A stretch of 64,000 nucleotides of DNA from Rhizobium sp. BG4 (lineage in GTDB: Bacteria > Pseudomonadota > Alphaproteobacteria > Rhizobiales > Rhizobiaceae): the NCBI RefSeq assembly GCF_016864575.1, contig NZ_CP044127.1:496001-560000 (forward strand), read 5' to 3'. Position 1 is the stretch's first letter, and each line of letters begins with the position of its first letter. Both the position numbers and the translations under genes were made by a program. A model generated the notes under the pieces. The model had not been told where the DNA came from and did no database searches. It saw only the letters and a list, made by a program, of their open reading frames with translations. Positions 60,196 through 64,000 of this stretch are shown here, in pieces.

Positions 60196-60384
60196 ATGAG
60201 TAGTCATTTCCAAACAAAATCAATTGCGACAGATCGAGATCGGCGGGTTTTCCGAGTACTCGACTTTGCTGCTCGACACGGACTGGACGAAAAGCAAGAG
60301 CGCGATCTTCTCGCATTGTTTGGACAATTTGCGACACTGCATGAACTACTGACCAACTGCCGTCTTCCCCATCGAATCCGATAG
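60196..60384 (+). CDS. 62-residue conserved-looking hypothetical protein
   Basis: Starts MSSHFQTKSIATDRDRRVF; the core FAARHGLDEKQERDLLALFG is a compact helical segment. The ribosome site is weak, but the exact stress-type promoter 30 nt upstream supports expression. Ends 78 bp before the amylase gene. Confidence 0.6.
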   Translation: MSSHFQTKSIATDRDRRVFRVLDFAARHGLDEKQERDLLALFGQFATLHELLTNCRLPHRIR

Positions 60385-60462
60385 CCCCACTGGCGGCCGA
60401 TCCTATTTTGTCATCGCGCCTGTGATGCTCCACGAACAAAGCGCTCTTACCTCGGAAACAAC

Positions 60463-61950
60463 ATGAGCAAACGTACGCTGTTTCAATTTTTCCACTGGTA
60501 CTTGCCAGGCGAAGGCATTCTTTGGAATGAGGTAGCCGAGAAAGCTGGCGAACTTTCGGCGTTGGGCATTACCGACGTCTGGTTGCCGCCAGCTTACAAA
60601 GGCGCCTCCGGCGCAAAATCGGTCGGATACGACACCTACGATCTCTTCGACCTCGGCGAATTCGACCAGAAGGGAAGCGTCGCGACAAAATACGGCGACA
60701 GAAATGCACTTGAGAAAGCTTGCAAAGCCTTGAATGACCACGGCCTGCGTCCGATCCATGACGTCGTGCTGAACCACAAGATGGGAGCGGACGAGAAGGA
60801 GCGCGTCGTCGTCCGACGCGTGAATTCCGACGACCGGACACGGATCGAAGAAGACGATATTGAGGCCCTCGCCCATACCCGGTTCACGTTTCCGGGACGA
60901 TCCGGCAAACACTCCGAGTTCATATGGGACAAGCAGTGTTTTAGCGGCGTCGACGTCATCGAAGAGCCCGATGAGACCGGAGTGTTCCGGCTTATGAACG
61001 CGTATGGCGAGGGTCAATGGAACGTTGAAGTCGATGACGAGCTGGGCAATTTCGACTATCTGATGGGCGCTGATGTCGAATTCCGCAACAGGGCTGTCTA
61101 CGAGGAGCTGAAATACTGGGGCCGTTGGTTCTCCGAACAGGTTCCTGTATCGGGGTTCCGGTTGGATGCCGCGAAACATATCCCGGCATGGTTCTTCAAA
61201 GACTGGGTCGGCCATATGCGCGATACCGTCGGATCAGACTTGTTCGTGGTCGCTGAATACTGGCACCCCGAGATGGCGACGCTCGCAAACTATCTTGACC
61301 TCGTGGACAGTCAGCTGATGCTTTTTGACGTCGCGCTTCACCACCGCTTCCATGAGGCCTCCAAAGCGGGCGCAGAGTTCGACATGCGAACGATCTTCGA
61401 CGGTTCACTCGTTTCCTCCATTCCCGAGCACGCGGTGACACTGGTCGACAATCACGACACGCAGCCTCTCCAGTCGCTCGAAGCGGCGGTTGAACCGTGG
61501 TTCAAGCCCCTGGCCTATGCCTTGATCCTCCTGCGCGAACAAGGAACGCCCTGCGTCTTCTATCCCGACTTATACGGTGCCAATTACAGCGATGCGGGAG
61601 ACGACGGCAGCCACCAGGAGGTGCAGATGCCCCTGATCGGCTGCTTGCCGAGACTAATTGAGGCCCGAAGGCGGTTTGCCAACGGCGTTCAGATCGATCG
61701 CTTCGAAAGCCCCAACGTTATCGGTTTCGTCCGCCAGGGAACTGATACCGATCCCGGTTGCGCGGTGATCATGTCTAACGGTGACGCCGGAAATCTGTCT
61801 CTTGAGCTTGGTCCGGACCAGGCAAATATGGCGTTCGTCGACTTTCTCGGTCATCACGATGCTGAGGTGACTACGGATCGACACGGTCGCGGCGATTTCC
61901 CCACAAACGGTGGAAGCGTTAGTGTCTGGGTGTGCCGGGACGGCCTTTAG
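60463..61950 (+). CDS. Cytoplasmic alpha-amylase (GH13, AmyA-like)
   Basis: 495 residues, no signal peptide. The (beta/alpha)8 barrel has FQFFHWYLPGEGILW at strand 1, HDVVLNHK (region I), GFRLDAAKHI (region II, nucleophile Asp), VAEYW (region III, acid Glu) and LVDNHDTQ (region IV). This matches cytoplasmic maltodextrin-forming amylases. It could degrade internal glycogen with the GH15 enzyme at 32831. Possibly co-transcribed with the 62-residue gene and so stress-induced. Confidence 0.95.
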   Translation: MSKRTLFQFFHWYLPGEGILWNEVAEKAGELSALGITDVWLPPAYKGASGAKSVGYDTYDLFDLGEFDQKGSVATKYGDRNALEKACKALNDHGLRPIHDVVLNHKMGADEKERVVVRRVNSDDRTRIEEDDIEALAHTRFTFPGRSGKHSEFIWDKQCFSGVDVIEEPDETGVFRLMNAYGEGQWNVEVDDELGNFDYLMGADVEFRNRAVYEELKYWGRWFSEQVPVSGFRLDAAKHIPAWFFKDWVGHMRDTVGSDLFVVAEYWHPEMATLANYLDLVDSQLMLFDVALHHRFHEASKAGAEFDMRTIFDGSLVSSIPEHAVTLVDNHDTQPLQSLEAAVEPWFKPLAYALILLREQGTPCVFYPDLYGANYSDAGDDGSHQEVQMPLIGCLPRLIEARRRFANGVQIDRFESPNVIGFVRQGTDTDPGCAVIMSNGDAGNLSLELGPDQANMAFVDFLGHHDAEVTTDRHGRGDFPTNGGSVSVWVCRDGL

Positions 61951-62009
61951 GACACAAGATCAGCCCCCTCACCCTTGCAAACGTCTGTTTACACGCCCTC
62001 CAGGAAATG

Positions 62010-62515
62010 GCGGATGCGACGGAATCATCCGCCACTGGGGGGCGGCGGTGGAGCCGGCGAGGCGTGTCCCTGTTCGACGTTAAGCTCCTCTATGAGAACG
62101 GAGGGCTCACCGACGAGCTCTTCCGCACATTCTTTGTCCTGTTGCCAGCTCTCTCCGCCCGGCGCACGAACTGCTCCGGCCGTCACTCAGCAGTCTCGAT
62201 AAGACCTGCGCCCGCGAATTCGTCGGCATGAAAACCATACCCTTCACTCCCGACGATCTCATCGAAACGAAGGATTGCCTGATCGCTGATGTCGGCGCCC
62301 GCCTCGTCGCGACTGCCCAACGATTCCTGACGACGTTACATGACGGCGATCCGGACATTGAAGCCATCGCCTTGCGATAGGCGGCAGAACGTCCCGCTGT
62401 GCGCTGGAAGCTGCTGAACCTGAAGAAGCTCGGTTCCGAAACCTTGACACGCACAAGGCGCAATGGGAAGAGCTCGGTAAGCTCCTTACCCTGAAGAAGA
62501 AGGAGAAACAGATGC
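62010..62515 (+). pseudogene. Remnant of an AbiEii-family nucleotidyltransferase toxin
   Basis: Pieces in changing frames: FDVKLLYENGGLTDELFRTFFV, then PAHELLRPSLSSLDKTCAREFVGM, FTPDDLIETKDCLIADVGARL and FLTTLHDGDPDIEAIAL, a TAG, then ERPAVRWKLLNLKKLG and HKAQWEELGKLL. This is the C-terminal half of AbiEii/AbiGii toxins. At least two frameshifts and one stop codon; the nucleotidyltransferase core is missing. Confidence 0.7.
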
Positions 62516-62768
62516 CGACAATGGAGCCTTCGACAAAGCAGCGGCGCAGGGCAGAGGCCGCGACCTGCTTCGTTTCGACGGGGTGCTCGGCGGCGGAAGC
62601 GCTGCTGGCGCGCCCGCGCGCCGTACCGCAAGGTTTTATAGCGGCTTGCCATTGTCGGAAAGCCGTTCAGCGACAAGCGGAACACCACCGCGCTGCAGGC
62701 GGCAGAAGACTGGCGGCGCCGGCATCCGGCCCGGGTGTCTGCGCTCTCGTCTCAATCGCGTGAACGCC
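62516..62768 (+). other. Intergenic stretch with coding scraps
   Basis: About 250 bp. A frame with KPFSDKRNTTALQAAEDWRRRH is protein-like but startless and unplaced. Probably debris from the island's right side. Confidence 0.35.
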
Positions 62769-62793
62769 GGAACAAACTGGATTCCGCAAGGTT
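62769..62793 (+). promoter_or_regulatory. Putative sigma EcfG promoter for the DUF2231 gene
   Basis: GGAAC, 16 nt, GGTT, ending 37 nt before the ATG. Confidence 0.6.
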
Positions 62794-62830
62794 TATCCGC
62801 GGCGGGCAAGGCCCCGCTCAGGTGAGGACC

Positions 62831-63274
62831 ATGACATATTCAACTTCAGGAATTCCAATTCAGCGCTACAGCGCGTCGCTGCGCGCCATCCCACTGCATT
62901 TCGCCGCCGCGTGTTTCACCGGCGCTTTGATCACAGACATCGCCTATTCGCAGACAGCGGAGATGACTTGGGCGAATTTCTCGGCCTGGCTGCTGACGGC
63001 CGGTTTGCTGCTTGGCGGGCTAGCTCTGCTTGCGGGCCTTGTCGATCTCGCACGCGGCCGTTTCCGCCTTGCGGGTGGGGCGGCGTTGCTTTACGTGCTC
63101 GGCAACATTGCCGTATTCGTCGTCTCGCTCTTCAACGCCTTCGTCCATAGCCGCGACGCCTGGACCTCCGTTGTTCCGACAGGCCTGGCGCTGTCGGTGA
63201 TCGCCTTCGTGCTGATGATCGTCGTCGCCGTCTGTGGATCGATCACAGAACGGCGCATAGCGGGAGGATATTGA
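62831..63274 (+). CDS. DUF2231-like inner-membrane protein
   Basis: 147 residues with four membrane helices: a first (LHFAAACFTGALITDIAY), a second (AWLLTAGLLLGGLALLAGL), a third (AALLYVLGNIAVFVVSLFNAF) and a fourth (ALSVIAFVLMIVVAVCG). The start IPLHFAAACFTGAL fits DUF2231, often found before sorbosone-dehydrogenase-like genes, as here. GAGG is close to the ATG. Function unknown. Confidence 0.85.
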   Translation: MTYSTSGIPIQRYSASLRAIPLHFAAACFTGALITDIAYSQTAEMTWANFSAWLLTAGLLLGGLALLAGLVDLARGRFRLAGGAALLYVLGNIAVFVVSLFNAFVHSRDAWTSVVPTGLALSVIAFVLMIVVAVCGSITERRIAGGY

Positions 63275-63275
63275 G

Positions 63276-63860
63276 ATGACCATGCACTCCGTTGCGCGCC
63301 ACGCGATTCCCGCTGCGGTCCTGCTTGCCTCCACCGCACTGCTCCTTGCCGGATGCAGCGGCGACGAGCCTGATCCTGGCAGCGAAATTGGCCCCAATCC
63401 GAAGTTGCCGGAGCAATCGCAATATCTCATCCCGCCGATGCATGTGGCAAAGGTCGTCGGCTGGAAGGATGGCGAGACGCCGAAGGTCGCAAGCGGGCTG
63501 AAGATCCAGGCGCTCGCTTCCGGCCTCAAGCATCCCCGCTCGGTCTATACGCTCCCGAACGGCGATATCCTAGCCGTCGAATCTGTCGCACCGCCGGAGG
63601 CATCCGCCAAGCGCCCCAAAGACCTCATTATGGGCTTCGTCCAGTCATTCGCGACGGGGGGAAGCGGTGGTGGAAACGAGGCGAGCAACCGCATCACGCT
63701 CCTGAGGGACGCCGATGGCGACGGTGTCGCCGAGGTTCATGACGTTTTCCTCGATCACCTCAACTCGCCTTTCGGCGTCGTCCTTGTCGGCAATGATCTC
63801 TACGTCGCCAACACGGATGCGATCGTGCGCTATCCCTATGTACCCGGCGAAACCAAGATC
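63276..63860 (+). pseudogene. Sorbosone-dehydrogenase-like lipoprotein, 3' end cut by an element
   Basis: The intact part (about 195 residues) has a lipobox (LLLAGC), then ASGLKIQALASGLKHPRSVY, LPNGDILAVES and LLRDADGDGVAE, the early blades of a PQQ-type glucose/sorbosone dehydrogenase beta-propeller. At YPYVPGETKI the homology stops at the 28-bp palindrome and the frame ends ten codons later. More than half of the propeller is missing. The rest of the gene may lie beyond the window, on the other side of the element. Confidence 0.8.
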
Positions 63861-64000
63861 AACGTTTTGCGGTGCACCGCAAAACGTTGATTATGCTGAG
63901 AGTGTGATTATGCGGAGTGCCTGTCGCTGAAGGCTGGATTTGGCGGCGGTTGCGGCGATTTCGTCTCCGCATAATTCCGCTGGTGTGGAGGGGCGCCCCG
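63861..64000. mobile_element. Left end of a mobile element, with perfect 28-bp palindrome
   Basis: Begins with the palindrome at 63861-63888 (AACGTTTTGCGGTG and its exact reverse complement). GATTATGCTGAG (63889-63900) and GATTATGCGGAG (63906-63917) follow as direct repeats, and CTCCGCATAAT (63965-63975) is an inverted copy. Such clustered short repeats are typical of recombinase-driven element ends. No recombinase gene is inside the window. Confidence 0.6.

Noticed and set aside
62107..62688. 193-codon minus-strand frame
   Set aside because: Low-complexity Arg/Ser-rich; the plus strand here holds recognisable AbiEii pieces.
1..64000. CRISPR arrays, rRNA and tRNA genes, replication or conjugation genes
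   Set aside because: Looked for regular repeat-spacer units, rRNA-like sequence, tRNA arms with CCA context and Rep/Tra motifs; none found by eye.

Overview
The window reads as an accessory or chromid-type region of an alphaproteobacterium of the Rhizobiaceae (Rhizobium, Agrobacterium, Sinorhizobium group). The basis is gene content (ActR/RegA-type regulator, HWE-family kinases, Usg, DUF982, a groESL copy with a CIRCE element, a ROSE-type thermometer before a small heat-shock gene), high GC, and repeated promoter sites of the alphaproteobacterial general-stress form GGAAC-N16/17-NGTT. No rRNA, tRNA, CRISPR array or replication gene was recognised.

Layout. 0.2-9.1 kb: a periplasmic cupredoxin, an OmpR-type two-component pair, a membrane-anchored OB-fold-like protein, an RND efflux adaptor and pump, and an ArsB-like transporter; this looks like an envelope or metal/toxicant-response locus. 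9.1-15 kb: exported proteins (one PRC-barrel), an SbmA/BacA-like ABC exporter, an orphan ActR-type regulator, an SDR. 15.2-20.7 kb: three soluble sensor kinases (one large hybrid, two HWE). 20.8-27.4 kb: stress block with a cold-shock protein, Hsp20 under a predicted RNA thermometer, DUF982, Usg, groES-groEL under CIRCE plus a second predicted thermometer-like hairpin. 27.7-42 kb: LysR/NmrA pair, two CsbD proteins, an unknown four-gene overlapping operon, GH15 glucoamylase coupled to a general-stress SDR, a cupin, an oxidoreductase with an unusual tail, and many small orphan genes. 42.2-47 kb: a YhaO/YhaN-like (SbcD/SbcC-like) nuclease-ATPase pair. 47-54.2 kb: small hypothetical, lipoprotein and regulator genes. 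51-62.5 kb: a decaying mobile island with broken integrase, Ntn-like, CheW, glycosyltransferase, ParDE, UvrD-like helicase, IS110-like and AbiEii genes around an apparently intact hipBA pair and an alpha-amylase. The right edge is a sorbosone-dehydrogenase-like gene cut by what looks like a mobile-element end, starting at a perfect 28-bp palindrome.

How it works together. At least eight transcription units carry a GGAAC-N16/17-NGTT site at a sensible distance from a start codon (PRC-barrel, both CsbD genes, cupin, two small membrane proteins, a 62-aa protein before the amylase, a DUF2231 protein), and one more precedes the 48.4 kb gene. With the HWE kinases, chaperones and carbohydrate enzymes this suggests a general-stress (sigma EcfG) regulon cluster. 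Starts were often moved inward from the longest open frame where a Shine-Dalgarno sequence or family alignment supported it. All functional names rest on motif recognition by eye; no database search was possible.
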